From Lysobacter sp. Root494 (GTDB lineage Bacteria; Pseudomonadota; Gammaproteobacteria; Xanthomonadales; Xanthomonadaceae): a stretch of DNA of 64,000 nucleotides. The DNA is taken from positions 124,001 to 188,000 of the forward strand of contig NZ_LMFH01000007.1 of the NCBI RefSeq assembly GCF_001427225.1. Direction: 5' to 3'. The translations under genes and the position numbers were made by a program. Below, piece after piece: positions 8,064 to 17,054 of the stretch. The notes under the pieces are model-generated. The model saw nothing but the letters and a program-made list of their open reading frames with translations, did not search any database and was not told the origin of the DNA. Each line of letters begins with the position of its first letter. The stretch's first letter is position 1.

Positions 8064-11000
8064 ATGAAATTCACCGACATCTTCATCAACAAACCGGTGC
8101 TGGCGATCGTCGTCAGCCTGTTCATCCTGCTGTTCGGGTTGCGCGCGTACTCCGAGCTCAACATCCGGCAGTACCCGGAAATGCGCAACGCGGTCATCAA
8201 CGTCAGCACCGTGTACTTCGGTGCCGACGCGGACCTGATCCAGGGTTTCATCACGACGCCGCTGGAACGGGAGATCGCCAGCGCCGAAGGCATCGACTAC
8301 ATGAGCTCGACCAGCGCGGCTGGCGTGAGCACGATTTCGGCCTACATCCGCCTGGACCAGGACCCCAACGAAGCGCTCACCCAGATCGCGGCGAAGGTCA
8401 ACAAGATGCGCGGGCAGCTGCCGCCGGAATCGGAAGATCCGGTGATCGACCTGCAGCAGGGCCAGCAGATCGCGGCGATGTACCTGTCCTTCGCCAGCGA
8501 CACGCTCGACAACAACCAGATCACCGACTACCTCAACCGCGTGATCCAGCCCAAGCTGGTGACGGTGCCGGGCGTGCAGCGCGCGGAGATCCTCGGCGCG
8601 GGCACGTTCGCGATGCGCGTGTGGCTCAAGCCCGATCGCATGACCGCGCTCAAGGTCACCGCCAGCGACGTGTCGCAGGCGCTGCAGTCGAACAACGTGC
8701 TATCCGCGGTGGGCTCGACCAAGGGCCAGATGGTCGCAATCGACATGACCGCGCGCACGGACCTGCGCACGCCGGAGGAATTCCGCAAGCTGGTCGTCCG
8801 CGAACAGGACGGCGCGATCGTGCGCCTGGGCGACATCGCCGACGTGGTGCTGGGCTCGGAAAGCTACGGCACCTCGGTGCGCATGAACGGCGAAGCGGCG
8901 ACCTTCGTCGGCGTGTTCGTCGCCCCCGACGCCAACTCGCTCGACGTGGTCCGCGAAGTTCGCAAGCTGTGGGACGGCGAAATCATTCCGCAGCTGCCGC
9001 AGGGCATCAAGGGCACGATTCCCTACGACAGCACCGAGTCGATCCAGGAAGCGATCGACGAAGTGGTCAGCACGATCATCGAGGCGGTGATCATCGTGAT
9101 CATCGTGATCTACCTGTTCCTCGGCTCGCTGCGCAGCGTCCTGATCCCCGCGGTGACGGTGCCGCTGTCGCTGATCGGCTCGCTGTTCCTGATGCTGCTG
9201 ATGGGCTTCACCATCAACCTGCTGACGCTGCTGGCGATGGTGCTCGCGATCGGCATAGTCGTGGACGACGCGATCATCGTGCTGGAGAACATCCACCGCC
9301 ACATCGAGGAAGGCATGAAGCCGCACGAGGCCGCGATTCGCGGTGCGCGCGAGCTGGCATGGCCGGTGGTGGCGATGACCACGACGCTCGTCGCGGTGTA
9401 CCTGCCGATCGGCTTCCAGGGCGGACTCACCGGCGTGCTGTTCACCGAGTTCGCCTTCACGTTGGCCGGAGCGGTCCTGCTTTCCGGCGTGATCGCGTTG
9501 ACGCTGACGCCGATGATGAGCGCGCGCATCCTCAAGGCGCACGATCCCGAGCACCCCAAGGGCAAGCTCGAGGCGTGGCTCGACGCGAAATTCGACTGGC
9601 TGCGGCACGGCTATCAGCGCCGCCTGCACGGCGCGCTGGAAACCAAGTCGGTGATCGCGCTGTTCGGCCTGATCGTGCTGGTGAGCTGCGTCTTCCTGTA
9701 CACCACCGCGCCGAAGGAACCGGCGCCGATGGAGGACGAGGGCTTCATCTTCTCGATCGCGCAGGCCGATCCGTATTCGACGCTGGACTATGTCGAACGC
9801 TACACCGAGGAAATCACCAAGATTTCCAAGGAAGTGAAGGAAGTAGACGGCTACTTCCTGTTCAACGGCGGCTTCGGCGGCAGTGGCGGCGGCGCCAGTC
9901 CGATGGCGATGGCCGGCTTCGTGCTCAAGCCGTGGAGCGAGCGCGAACGCACGACCAAGCAGGTGCTCGAGCAGACCCTGCAGCCACAGATGAGCCAGGT
10001 CACCGGCCTCAATGTCTTCGCGCTCGTTCCACCTTCGCTTCCCAGTGCGGGCGGCGACGGCGGTGGTGAATTCATCATCGGTGGCGTTGGTGAACTGAGC
10101 CAGTTGTCGGAACTCGCCGATGGCATCCTCGAACGCGCGTACGCGAGCAAGCGTTTCATCTTCCTCGACAAGGACCTGAAGATCGACAAGCCGCAGATCG
10201 AGGTCAACATCGACCGCGACAAGGCGGCTACGCTCGGCATCGACATGCGCACGCTCGCGGCCGACATGGCGGCGCTGCTTTCGGGCGGCTACACCAACCG
10301 TTTCGCGATGCAGAACCGCTCCTACCGCGTGATTCCCCAGGTGCAGCGCAGCGACCGCCTCAACGCCGCGGCGCTCGGGAACTACTACACCCGCACGCGC
10401 AATGGCGACCTGATCCCGCTGTCGACCGTAGTCACGCTGAAGGAAAGCACGCAGCCGCAATCGCTCAAACGCTTCCAGCAGCTCAACGCTGTGTCGATCA
10501 CGTTCGCGCCGCGTCCGGGCGTGAGCAAGGGCGAAGCGCTGGAGATCCTCGACAAGGCGGCGCGGGAAGTTCTGCCGCAAGGCTACAGCGTCGACTACGC
10601 CGGCGAGTCGCGGCAGTTCAAGCAGGAAGGCTCGGCGATGCTGCTGACCCTCGGCTTGGCGCTGGTCGTGATCTTCCTGGTGCTGTCGGCGCAGTTCGAG
10701 AGCTTCCGCGACGCCCTGATCATGCTGCTTACCGTGCCGATGGCGATCTGCGGCGCACTGCTCACCCTCAATGTGCTCGCCATCATCAGCGGCATCCTGG
10801 GAATGTCGGGAATAGAAGCCTTCCCCGGCATGAGCATCAACATCTACACGCAGGTGGGCCTGGTGACGCTGGTCGGTGTGATCTCCAAGCACGGCATCCT
10901 GATCGTGGAATTCGCCAACAAGCTGCAGGCACAGGGCCTGAGCAAGCGCGAAGCGATCGAGGAAGCCACCGGCATCCGCCTGCGTCCGGTGCTGATGACG

Positions 11001-11228
11001 ACCGCGGCGCTGGTGTTCGCGATGATCCCGCTGCTGATCGCCAGCGGCCCGGGCGCGGCGTCGCGCTTCTCGATGGGCATGGTGATCGCCTCGGGCATGA
11101 CGATCGGCACGATGTTCACGCTGTTCGTGCTGCCGGCGTTCTACCTGTACCTGGCGCGCGACCACAGTGTGCATCGCGATGCGAAGGAAGCCGAGCCGTC
11201 ATTGCCGCCGGCGCCGCAGGCTGGCTGA
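8064..11228 (+). CDS. RND efflux permease, second system (MexI/MdtB-like)
   Basis: A 1054-residue inner-membrane RND permease beginning MKFTDIFINKPVLAIV. It has the 12-helix, two-periplasmic-loop fold and the proton-relay Asp pair in VVDDAIIVLENIH near residue 405. A glycine-rich loop FGGSGGGA lies in the second half of the porter domain. It differs clearly in sequence from the permease at 2017-5169, so the pair is not a recent duplication. The ATG at 8064 is chosen because the hydrophobic first helix begins right after it, while the longer frame runs back through repeat DNA. Substrate unknown; no outer-membrane channel gene is adjacent. Confidence 0.95.
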   Translation: MKFTDIFINKPVLAIVVSLFILLFGLRAYSELNIRQYPEMRNAVINVSTVYFGADADLIQGFITTPLEREIASAEGIDYMSSTSAAGVSTISAYIRLDQDPNEALTQIAAKVNKMRGQLPPESEDPVIDLQQGQQIAAMYLSFASDTLDNNQITDYLNRVIQPKLVTVPGVQRAEILGAGTFAMRVWLKPDRMTALKVTASDVSQALQSNNVLSAVGSTKGQMVAIDMTARTDLRTPEEFRKLVVREQDGAIVRLGDIADVVLGSESYGTSVRMNGEAATFVGVFVAPDANSLDVVREVRKLWDGEIIPQLPQGIKGTIPYDSTESIQEAIDEVVSTIIEAVIIVIIVIYLFLGSLRSVLIPAVTVPLSLIGSLFLMLLMGFTINLLTLLAMVLAIGIVVDDAIIVLENIHRHIEEGMKPHEAAIRGARELAWPVVAMTTTLVAVYLPIGFQGGLTGVLFTEFAFTLAGAVLLSGVIALTLTPMMSARILKAHDPEHPKGKLEAWLDAKFDWLRHGYQRRLHGALETKSVIALFGLIVLVSCVFLYTTAPKEPAPMEDEGFIFSIAQADPYSTLDYVERYTEEITKISKEVKEVDGYFLFNGGFGGSGGGASPMAMAGFVLKPWSERERTTKQVLEQTLQPQMSQVTGLNVFALVPPSLPSAGGDGGGEFIIGGVGELSQLSELADGILERAYASKRFIFLDKDLKIDKPQIEVNIDRDKAATLGIDMRTLAADMAALLSGGYTNRFAMQNRSYRVIPQVQRSDRLNAAALGNYYTRTRNGDLIPLSTVVTLKESTQPQSLKRFQQLNAVSITFAPRPGVSKGEALEILDKAAREVLPQGYSVDYAGESRQFKQEGSAMLLTLGLALVVIFLVLSAQFESFRDALIMLLTVPMAICGALLTLNVLAIISGILGMSGIEAFPGMSINIYTQVGLVTLVGVISKHGILIVEFANKLQAQGLSKREAIEEATGIRLRPVLMTTAALVFAMIPLLIASGPGAASRFSMGMVIASGMTIGTMFTLFVLPAFYLYLARDHSVHRDAKEAEPSLPPAPQAG

Positions 11229-11250
11229 GTGGACTAGTAAGCAAGACGGA

Positions 11251-11281
11251 AACGGGCGCAGCGATGCGCCCGTTTTCTTTT
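11251..11281 (+). terminator. Terminator of the plus-strand RND operon
   Basis: AACGGGCGCA-GCGA-TGCGCCCGTT hairpin followed by TTCTTTT, 22 nt after the permease stop codon. Confidence 0.9.
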
Positions 11282-11350
11282 CCGACTTGCAGCGCGCTGT
11301 GAGCGTCCTGCCCGGTGGTGACACGCCTTGCGCCAGCATCGCCTGCTTTG

Positions 11351-11448
11351 TAGAGCGGAGCTTGCTCCGCCGCTTTTCGTAGCGCCGCGACTTCGCGGTG
11401 CGCTCTCCGGCGTCAGATGAAGAACAGCGGAACAAGCTCCGCTCTAAA
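11351..11448. repeat. Palindromic intergenic repeat, family C
   Basis: Left end TAGAGCGGAGCTTGCTCCGC, right end GCGGAACAAGCTCCGCTCTA: two outer inverted copies of one hairpin around a GC-rich middle. Only one copy was seen in the window. Confidence 0.7.
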
Positions 11449-11483
11449 GAGCTGGATGTGGTGCTGCGACGGAAGGCGCGGCG

Positions 11484-12155
11484 CTACAGCAGATGGAGGT
11501 GCCGCGAAAACGCCCGCGGATCCGGCGAAATCGCATGCGGCAACCGCCCCCAGCACGGCACCCGCAACACGCCCTGGAGGATCGCGAAGTTGTCGTCGCT
11601 GCGTGCCATCGCCGGATCGATGTCGTTGGCGATCCAGCCGGCGAGTTGCGCACCATCCTCAACAATCGCGCGTGCCGTCAGCCGCGCGTGGTTGATGCAG
11701 CCCAGGCGCAATCCAACCACCAGCACCACCGGCAGTCCGAGCGCGCGCACGACATCGAACTGGTCGAGATTCGCCGTCAGTGGCGCGGCCCAGCCGCCAA
11801 CACCTTCGACCACCACGGCGTCTGCCATGGCAGCCAGCCGTGCATGGGCTTCGACGATGGGCTGCAGCTCAATGGAGACGCCGGCGTCCGCCGCCGCCAA
11901 TTCCGGTGCCAGCGGGTTCGGCAACGCATAGGGATTCACGTCGCTGTACGAAGGCAAGGGATCGCTGGCCTGCTGCAACGCCAGGGCATCCTCGTTGCGC
12001 CAGCCATCGGCGGTCATTTCACAGCCACTCGCGACCGGCTTCATCCCGACTGCACGCAGTCCGCGTGCACGCAGTGCGTGCAGCAGCGCGGCGCTCGCGA
12101 CCGACTTGCCGATGCCCGTATCCGTTCCGGTGATGTAGTACGAATTCATGCTCAT
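11484..12155 (-). CDS. bioD: ATP-dependent dethiobiotin synthetase BioD
   Basis: A 223-residue enzyme closing the ureido ring of dethiobiotin from 7,8-diaminononanoate, CO2 and ATP, the next-to-last step of biotin synthesis. The P-loop GTDTGIGKS spans residues 10-18, MKPVASG holds the family lysine near residue 39, and VVEGVGGW near 115 is the second signature. Length matches the family (about 225). The ATG at 12155 has a -10-like TACGAT 8 nt upstream; an alternative ATG lies two codons in. It is alone here: bioA, bioB, bioF and bioC are not linked. Confidence 0.95.
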   Translation of the reverse strand: MSMNSYYITGTDTGIGKSVASAALLHALRARGLRAVGMKPVASGCEMTADGWRNEDALALQQASDPLPSYSDVNPYALPNPLAPELAAADAGVSIELQPIVEAHARLAAMADAVVVEGVGGWAAPLTANLDQFDVVRALGLPVVLVVGLRLGCINHARLTARAIVEDGAQLAGWIANDIDPAMARSDDNFAILQGVLRVPCWGRLPHAISPDPRAFSRHLHLL

Positions 12156-12163
12156 GGGGCGGC

Positions 12164-12169
12164 ATCGTA
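12164..12169 (-). promoter_or_regulatory. -10 box of bioD
   Basis: TACGAT read on the minus strand, 8 nt before the ATG and without a Shine-Dalgarno site between them; leaderless or near-leaderless transcription is likely. Confidence 0.4.
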
Positions 12170-12279
12170 GTGCAGCGGGCCGACTGCCGGCTCTTTGGAC
12201 AGAACAGCCATTGTTCCGGCTCGTTATCGTCGCCGTGCGGCATCACGGCTACAGTCGCGTCAAGTCCGCCCCGGGGCGA

Positions 12280-12285
12280 TACACT
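12280..12285 (+). promoter_or_regulatory. -10 box of the GAF-domain reductase, probable leaderless promoter
   Basis: TACACT followed by GCCGCC and then the ATG: a 6-nt spacing, the same as for queD. No clear -35 box. Confidence 0.5.
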
Positions 12286-12291
12286 GCCGCC

Positions 12292-12777
12292 ATGACCTTC
12301 ACCGCCTCCCAGCTCAGCGGCAGCAAGCCGGAGCAGTACGCGCAGCTCGTGGAGCAGGCACGTGCGCTGCTCGCCGGCGAGCGGAACCGCATCGCCAATG
12401 CCGCCAACCTGTCGGCGCTGGTCTACCACGCGCTGCCGTCGCTCAATTGGGTTGGCTTCTATTTCTACGATGGCAACGAACTCGTGGTCGGCCCGTTCCA
12501 GGGCCTTCCCGCGTGCGTGCGCATCCCGCTCGACAAGGGCGTGTGCGGCGCCGCCGCGCGCACCCGCGAAACCCAACGCGTCGCCGACGTGCATGCCTTC
12601 CCCGGTCATATCGCCTGCGATTCGGCCTCGCGCTCGGAACTCGTGGTGCCGCTGGTGCGCAATGGCGAACTCGTCGGCGTCTTCGACCTGGACAGTCCCG
12701 AACCCGACCGCTTCGACATCGACGACCAGCGCGGCCTCGAAGCGATCGCGCAGGCGTTCGAGGAGTCGCTCGCATGA
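12292..12777 (+). CDS. msrC: Free methionine-(R)-sulfoxide reductase (GAF-domain type)
   Basis: A 161-residue single GAF-domain enzyme that reduces free methionine-R-sulfoxide with thioredoxin, repairing oxidative damage. The three redox cysteines of the E. coli enzyme (C84, C94, C118) correspond in spacing to C75, C85 and C109 here, in PAC, GVCG and HIACD contexts, so it looks fully active. The ATG at 12292 gives the usual family N-terminus and lies 6 nt after a -10 box. The stop codon overlaps the next gene in an ATGA, so the two are translationally coupled. Confidence 0.92.
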   Translation: MTFTASQLSGSKPEQYAQLVEQARALLAGERNRIANAANLSALVYHALPSLNWVGFYFYDGNELVVGPFQGLPACVRIPLDKGVCGAAARTRETQRVADVHAFPGHIACDSASRSELVVPLVRNGELVGVFDLDSPEPDRFDIDDQRGLEAIAQAFEESLA

Positions 12778-13157
12778 CCGCAGTGAAGATGCGCAACATC
12801 GGTCCGAAGAGCGCTGCCTGGCTGCGCCAGGTCGGCCTGCGCACGCTTGAGGACATCGCCGCGATCGGCACCGTCGAGGCCTTCATGCGCGTCAAGCGCG
12901 CGGGCTTCAAGCCGGGCCTCAACCTGCTTTACGCGATCGAAGGCGCATTGCTCGACTGCCATTGGCAGGAAGTACCGGAAGAACGCCGCCAGGAATTGAT
13001 CCTCGCCGCTGGTGCCGCGACCGCCCTGCTGCCGCCGCCGCGTAATCGCCCCGCCGCCGGACCGGTGACGACGACGCACATGGACGAAGGCGCGGAGAGC
13101 GGCGCCGGTTTCGACCGCCTCTTCGATTCACCCGACAGCAGCGGCACGGAAGACTGA
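12774..13157 (+). CDS. TfoX C-terminal domain protein
   Basis: A 127-residue protein. Residues 1-80 match the TfoX C-terminal domain, with the helix-hairpin-helix-like IGPKSAAWLRQVGL at about 8-21 and AFMRVKRAGFKPGLNLLYAIEGA further on. The N-terminal TfoX domain of the competence regulator Sxy is missing, and the last 45 residues are low-complexity and acidic. Its ATG overlaps the upstream stop codon, so it is cotranslated with the methionine sulfoxide reductase. The role of stand-alone TfoX-C proteins is unknown; a competence role is not supported by anything nearby. A strong terminator follows. Confidence 0.85.
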   Translation: MTAVKMRNIGPKSAAWLRQVGLRTLEDIAAIGTVEAFMRVKRAGFKPGLNLLYAIEGALLDCHWQEVPEERRQELILAAGAATALLPPPRNRPAAGPVTTTHMDEGAESGAGFDRLFDSPDSSGTED

Positions 13158-13173
13158 GCACCTTGCACAGCCA

Positions 13174-13204
13174 TAAAAAAAGCCCGGTTCCCCGGGCTTT
13201 TTTT
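13174..13204. terminator. Bidirectional terminator between the TfoX-C gene and glmS
   Basis: AGCCCGG-TTCC-CCGGGCT hairpin with seven A before and seven T after, so it works for both converging genes. Confidence 0.92.
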
Positions 13205-13220
13205 GCCTTCCGACCGGCGA

Positions 13221-15059
13221 TTACTCAACGGTAACCGACTTCGCCAGGTTGCGCGGCTTGTCGACATCGGTGCCGCGCGCCAATGCCGCGTGGTAGGCCA
13301 GCAGCTGCACGGGGATCGAGTGCACGATCGGCGACAACACACCGACATGGCGCGGCGTGCGGATCACATGCACCTGCTCGGATTCGCCGAAGTGACTGTC
13401 GGCATCGGCGAAGACGAACATCTCGCCGCCGCGCGCGCGCACTTCCTGGATGTTGGACTTGACCTTCTCCAGCAGCGAATCGTTCGGCGCGATCACCACC
13501 ACCGGCATCTCGCTGTCGACCAGCGCGAGTGGACCATGCTTGAGTTCGCCGGCCGGGTACGCCTCGGCGTGGATGTACGAGATTTCCTTGAGCTTCAATG
13601 CTCCTTCAAGAGCAATGGGATAGTGCATGCCGCGGCCGAGGAACAGCGCGTGCTGCTTCGGCGCGAATCGCTCCGACCACGCGATGATCTGCGGCTCCAG
13701 GTTCAGCGCGTGCTGCACGCTGCCGGGAAGCTGGCGCAGGCCGTCGAGGTATTCGGCTTCCTGCTGCGCGCTGAGGCGACCGCGCAGCTTGGCAATCGTG
13801 CAGGTCAGCGTGAACAGCGCGACCAGCTGCGTGGTGAAGGCCTTGGTCGAAGCCACGCCGATCTCGGCGCCCGCGCGCGTGTAGTACACGAGGCGGCTCG
13901 CGCGGGGGATCGCACTTTCAGGCACGTTGCAGATCGACAGCGTCTTGTCGTGTCCCAGCGACTTGGCGTACTTCAAAGCTTCCATCGTGTCCAGCGTTTC
14001 GCCGGACTGGGAGATGGTGACGATCAGCTGTTTCGGATTCGCCACGACCGTGCGATAGCGGTACTCGCTGGCGATGTCGACGGCGCACGGCAGGCCAGTG
14101 ATGGCTTCAATCCAGTAGCGCGCGGTCATGCCGGCATACGAACTGGTGCCGCAGGCGATGATCTGCACGCTCTCGATGTCGGCGAGCACGGCTTCCGCAT
14201 CTTTTCCGAACAGCTGTGGCGAGAAGCCGCCGTTGTCGATCACCGCCTCTATCGTGTCGCCGATCGCGCGCGGCTGTTCGTGGATCTCTTTCTGCATGAA
14301 GTGGCGGTACGGGCCGAGTTCGAGCGATGCCAGCGACACGTCGGAAACGTGGACGTCGCGCTGTACCGCCTGGCCGTCGTTGTCGAACACCTGCACCGAA
14401 TCACGGCGCACGTCGGCGGTATCGCCCTCCTCGAGGAAGATCACGCGGCGCGTGGCCTGCACGATCGCGGACACGTCGCTGGCGACGAAGTTCTCGCCCT
14501 CGCCCAGGCCAACGAGCAGCGGACACCCCATGCGTGCTGCGACCAGGCGACCGGGTTCCTTGCGACTCACCACGGCGAGCGCGTAGGCGCCGTGCAGTTC
14601 GCGCACCGTGCGCTGCAGAGCGGCGAGCAGGTCGTCGCCGCCCTTGAGGTAGTGATGGATGAGGTGGGCGATGACTTCGGTGTCGGTCTGCGATTCGAAG
14701 ACATAGCCGAGTTGGCGCAGCCGTTCACGCTGCTCCTCGTGGTTCTCGATGATGCCGTTGTGCACCAGCGCGACGCCGTGGCTGATGTGTGGATGCGCGT
14801 TGGCTTCCGTCACGCCGCCGTGCGTGGCCCAGCGGGTGTGGCCGATGCCCAGTTGCGAGGTGAAATGCTCGGCCTGCGCGGCCGCTTCCATTTCGGCGAC
14901 GCGACCGGTACGGCGGACACGGCGGACGTCCTGCACCTCGCCCTGGTCGACGACGGCAATGCCGGCGGAGTCATAGCCGCGGTATTCAAGCCGCTTCAGC
15001 CCTTCGATAAGGAGGGGGACGACGTCCCGGTTCGCGATTGCACCAACGATGCCGCACAT
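13221..15059 (-). CDS. glmS: Glutamine-fructose-6-phosphate aminotransferase GlmS
   Basis: A 612-residue cytoplasmic enzyme making glucosamine-6-phosphate from fructose-6-phosphate and glutamine, the entry to UDP-GlcNAc, peptidoglycan and LPS. The N-terminal glutaminase domain begins MCGIVGAIA, so C2 is the nucleophile after Met removal; this fixes the start at 15059 and rejects the longer frame. Two SIS domains follow, with ACGTSSYAG and SQSGETLDT motifs, ending in [12 protein letters not shown] as in the family. glmU, usually adjacent in gammaproteobacteria, lies 8.6 kb away on the same strand, separated by the exporter block. No glmS ribozyme was seen. Confidence 0.97.
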   Translation of the reverse strand: MCGIVGAIANRDVVPLLIEGLKRLEYRGYDSAGIAVVDQGEVQDVRRVRRTGRVAEMEAAAQAEHFTSQLGIGHTRWATHGGVTEANAHPHISHGVALVHNGIIENHEEQRERLRQLGYVFESQTDTEVIAHLIHHYLKGGDDLLAALQRTVRELHGAYALAVVSRKEPGRLVAARMGCPLLVGLGEGENFVASDVSAIVQATRRVIFLEEGDTADVRRDSVQVFDNDGQAVQRDVHVSDVSLASLELGPYRHFMQKEIHEQPRAIGDTIEAVIDNGGFSPQLFGKDAEAVLADIESVQIIACGTSSYAGMTARYWIEAITGLPCAVDIASEYRYRTVVANPKQLIVTISQSGETLDTMEALKYAKSLGHDKTLSICNVPESAIPRASRLVYYTRAGAEIGVASTKAFTTQLVALFTLTCTIAKLRGRLSAQQEAEYLDGLRQLPGSVQHALNLEPQIIAWSERFAPKQHALFLGRGMHYPIALEGALKLKEISYIHAEAYPAGELKHGPLALVDSEMPVVVIAPNDSLLEKVKSNIQEVRARGGEMFVFADADSHFGESEQVHVIRTPRHVGVLSPIVHSIPVQLLAYHAALARGTDVDKPRNLAKSVTVE

Positions 15060-15093
15060 GGATGAGTGACTTCCTAACGGGGTGAAGGTCGGC

Positions 15094-15099
15094 AGTTTA
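15094..15099 (-). promoter_or_regulatory. Possible -10 box of glmS
   Basis: TAAACT on the minus strand, 34 nt before the glmS ATG, in the gap shared with the divergent sigma-54 promoter. No good -35 box, so this is tentative. Confidence 0.35.
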
Positions 15100-15191
15100 C
15101 CTGCTGCCGCTGGAGCGCCCGGTCGCGGCGCGCGGACCACAGCCGATGCATTTTTGCCGGTGGTCGGACCTGTTCGCATACGAACGCAGGC

Positions 15192-15226
15192 GTCCGCCCG
15201 GACAGGTCATCTGTCCGCCCGGACAG
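15192..15226 (+). promoter_or_regulatory. Tandem palindromes, probable enhancer sites for the sigma-54 activator
   Basis: Two copies of a GTCCG-CC-CGGAC palindrome. The right copy extends to CTGTCCG-CC-CGGACAG (15211-15226). Their centres are 21 bp apart, two helical turns, so both would be bound on one DNA face. They lie about 50-80 bp upstream of the -24/-12 promoter, a usual place for NtrC-type enhancers. Confidence 0.7.
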
Positions 15227-15268
15227 CTTCATGGCGACAAAATTTCTTTGGTGATCAATAATTTACGG

Positions 15269-15286
15269 TTGGCACGCGATGTGCTT
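15269..15286 (+). promoter_or_regulatory. Sigma-54 (-24/-12) promoter of the exporter operon
   Basis: TTGGCACGCGATGTGCTT matches the RpoN consensus: GG at 15271-15272 and GC at 15283-15284 are exactly 12 bp apart, and the TTGGCACG half is perfect. The predicted transcription start is near 15296, about 25 nt before the adaptor ATG. Confidence 0.8.
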
Positions 15287-15320
15287 GAGGAGAGACAGTC
15301 TCCGCATTCGCATATCACCC

Positions 15321-16619
15321 ATGAGCATCCGCGACACCTCCGCCCAGGATCGGCCCCTCCACGGCAGCAGCGCGGCCATCCATGCAACCGCCACGTCACC
15401 ACGCCGGCGCCAGTGGCTGTACGCGGGTGCCGGCATCGCCGTCCTGGTCGTCGCCGTTGGCTGGCTGCTCTCGGGCTGGACGGCCGGCGCACGCTCGATC
15501 GACGCCTCGCGCGTGCGCATCGCCGAAGTGAAGCGCGGCGACCTGGTCCGCGACATTTCCGCCGAAGGCCGGGTCATCGCCGCCAACAGCCCCACCCTGT
15601 ACGCCATCGCCGGCGGCACGGTGACGCTGAAGGTGGTCGCGGGCGACAAGGTCGAACAGGACCAGCCGCTCGCCGAAATCGACAGCCCTGAACTGCGCAG
15701 CAAGCTCGCGCAGGAACAGGCGACCCTCGCCGGCCTCGAAGCCGAATCCAGCCGCGCCGCGCTCGATGCGCAGGTCACGCGTTCCAACGCGCGCAAGCTG
15801 CTCGACCAGGCCGCGATCGATCGCCAGGCCGCGGCGCGCGACCTCGAACGCAACCAGAAGGCCTTCGAAGGCGGCGCCGTCGCCCAGATCGACGTGGCGC
15901 GCGCGCAGGACACGCTGAAGAAAGCGGATCTCGGCCTCGCCAGTGCGCGCAACGAATTCGGCCTGCTCGGCCAGGGCGCCGGCCTCGACATGCGCAACAA
16001 GCGCCTGCTCGCCGATCGCCAGCGCGCCGTCGTGGCCGAACTGCAGCGCCAGGTCGACGCGCTCACCCTGCGCGCGCCGTTCGATGGCCAGGTCGGCCAG
16101 GTGCTGGTCGCGCAACGGCAGAACGTCGCGGTCAACGCGCCCGTGCTGAGCGTCGTCGACCTGGGCAAGTACGAAGTCGAGATCAAGGTTCCGGAAAGCT
16201 TCGCGCGCGATCTCGCCATCGGCATGCCGGCGAAGGTCACCGGTTCCACCGGCACGCTCGACGCGGAACTCGCCGCGGTATCGCCGGAAGTCGTGAATGG
16301 CGAAGTCACCGGCCGCCTGCGCTTCAAGAACCAGCAGCCGCCTGGCCTGCGCCAGAGCCAGCGCCTGAGCGTGCGCATCCTGCTCGACACGCGCCGCAAC
16401 GTGCTGATGGTCGAGCGCGGCCCGTTCCTCGAACAGGGCGGCGGTAACAGCGCCTACGTGATGGATGGCAGCAGTGCAGTGAAGCGCCCGATCCGCACCG
16501 GCGCCAGCAGTTTGAACGCCGTCGAGATCCTCGATGGCGCGAAGGAAGGCGATCGCATCGTGGTATCCGGCGCCGACGGCTTCGGCGAATCCGAAAAAGT
16601 CCGTATCTCTGGAGAATGA
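15321..16619 (+). CDS. Periplasmic adaptor of an ABC exporter (HlyD/MacA-like)
   Basis: A 432-residue membrane fusion protein with one N-terminal helix (about residues 31-51), a lipoyl half with AGDKVEQDQPLAEIDSPE near 110, a long Ala/Gln/Arg-rich coiled-coil hairpin to about 250, a second lipoyl half with TLRAPFDGQVGQV, and a beta-barrel domain. It should connect the downstream ABC permeases to an outer-membrane channel. The ATG at 15321 is chosen because it lies just after the sigma-54 promoter's predicted start; an upstream start at 15279 would lie inside the promoter. It is the first gene of a plus-strand set of five exporter genes and two regulators. Confidence 0.92.
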   Translation: MSIRDTSAQDRPLHGSSAAIHATATSPRRRQWLYAGAGIAVLVVAVGWLLSGWTAGARSIDASRVRIAEVKRGDLVRDISAEGRVIAANSPTLYAIAGGTVTLKVVAGDKVEQDQPLAEIDSPELRSKLAQEQATLAGLEAESSRAALDAQVTRSNARKLLDQAAIDRQAAARDLERNQKAFEGGAVAQIDVARAQDTLKKADLGLASARNEFGLLGQGAGLDMRNKRLLADRQRAVVAELQRQVDALTLRAPFDGQVGQVLVAQRQNVAVNAPVLSVVDLGKYEVEIKVPESFARDLAIGMPAKVTGSTGTLDAELAAVSPEVVNGEVTGRLRFKNQQPPGLRQSQRLSVRILLDTRRNVLMVERGPFLEQGGGNSAYVMDGSSAVKRPIRTGASSLNAVEILDGAKEGDRIVVSGADGFGESEKVRISGE

Positions 16620-16621
16620 TC

Positions 16622-16873
16622 ATGGGCATGTACTTCGAAACCGTGCGCTCCGACGCGCTCTATCCGTCACACGACTTCCCGCGCAACTGGTCCGCAGTGG
16701 ACCTGGCCGATGCCATGCCGCTGCGCCTGTCCGAGCGCATGTCGCTGGGCTTGGTGGAATTCATCGCGACGCCGGGGGCCGCGAACAACCCGTTCGTGAT
16801 TTCGCCGAAGCGTGATGGTTTCCGCCGGAATTATGTCGCTGGAGCCGAACTGACTTCCTTTCGCGTGCGCTGA
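16622..16873 (+). CDS. Small uncharacterised protein in the exporter operon
   Basis: An 83-residue protein beginning MGMYFETVRSDALYPSHDF. Codons show the same strong G/C third-position preference as the neighbours, and GGAGA (16611-16615) lies 7 nt before the ATG at 16622, so it looks translated. It begins 3 nt after the adaptor stop codon. There is no signal peptide, no membrane helix and no recognised domain. A small cytoplasmic accessory protein of the exporter is possible; that is inference from position only. Confidence 0.55.
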   Translation: MGMYFETVRSDALYPSHDFPRNWSAVDLADAMPLRLSERMSLGLVEFIATPGAANNPFVISPKRDGFRRNYVAGAELTSFRVR

Positions 16874-16880
16874 GCTGTTG

Positions 16881-16991
16881 CTCGTCATTCCCGCGCAGGC
16901 GGGAGTCCACGGACGTTGCTTAGGACTCTCTCTCCCAAAAGCAATCGCAAAAACAAAGTCACTGGACTCCCGCCTTCGCGGGAATGACGAG
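16881..16991. repeat. Palindromic repeat, family A copy 2
   Basis: CTCGTCATTCCCGCGCAGGC at the left and the inverted partner CGCGGGAATGACGAG at the right, around a TCCACGGAC...TCACTGGACTCC core. It sits inside the exporter operon, before the ATPase gene. Confidence 0.88.
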
Positions 16992-17054
16992 CTAGCGCCA
17001 CCGCGCAGAAGTTCCAACAATCAACTGATAACGACAACAGAAAGGGCCACCGCC

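Noticed and set aside
8700-11174. Long minus-strand open frame opposite the second RND permease
   Set aside because: Antisense shadow of a clear RND permease gene; rich in H, R and Q with no domain.
13203-15065. 620-codon plus-strand frame opposite glmS
   Set aside because: Antisense shadow of glmS; composition and lack of ribosome site agree.
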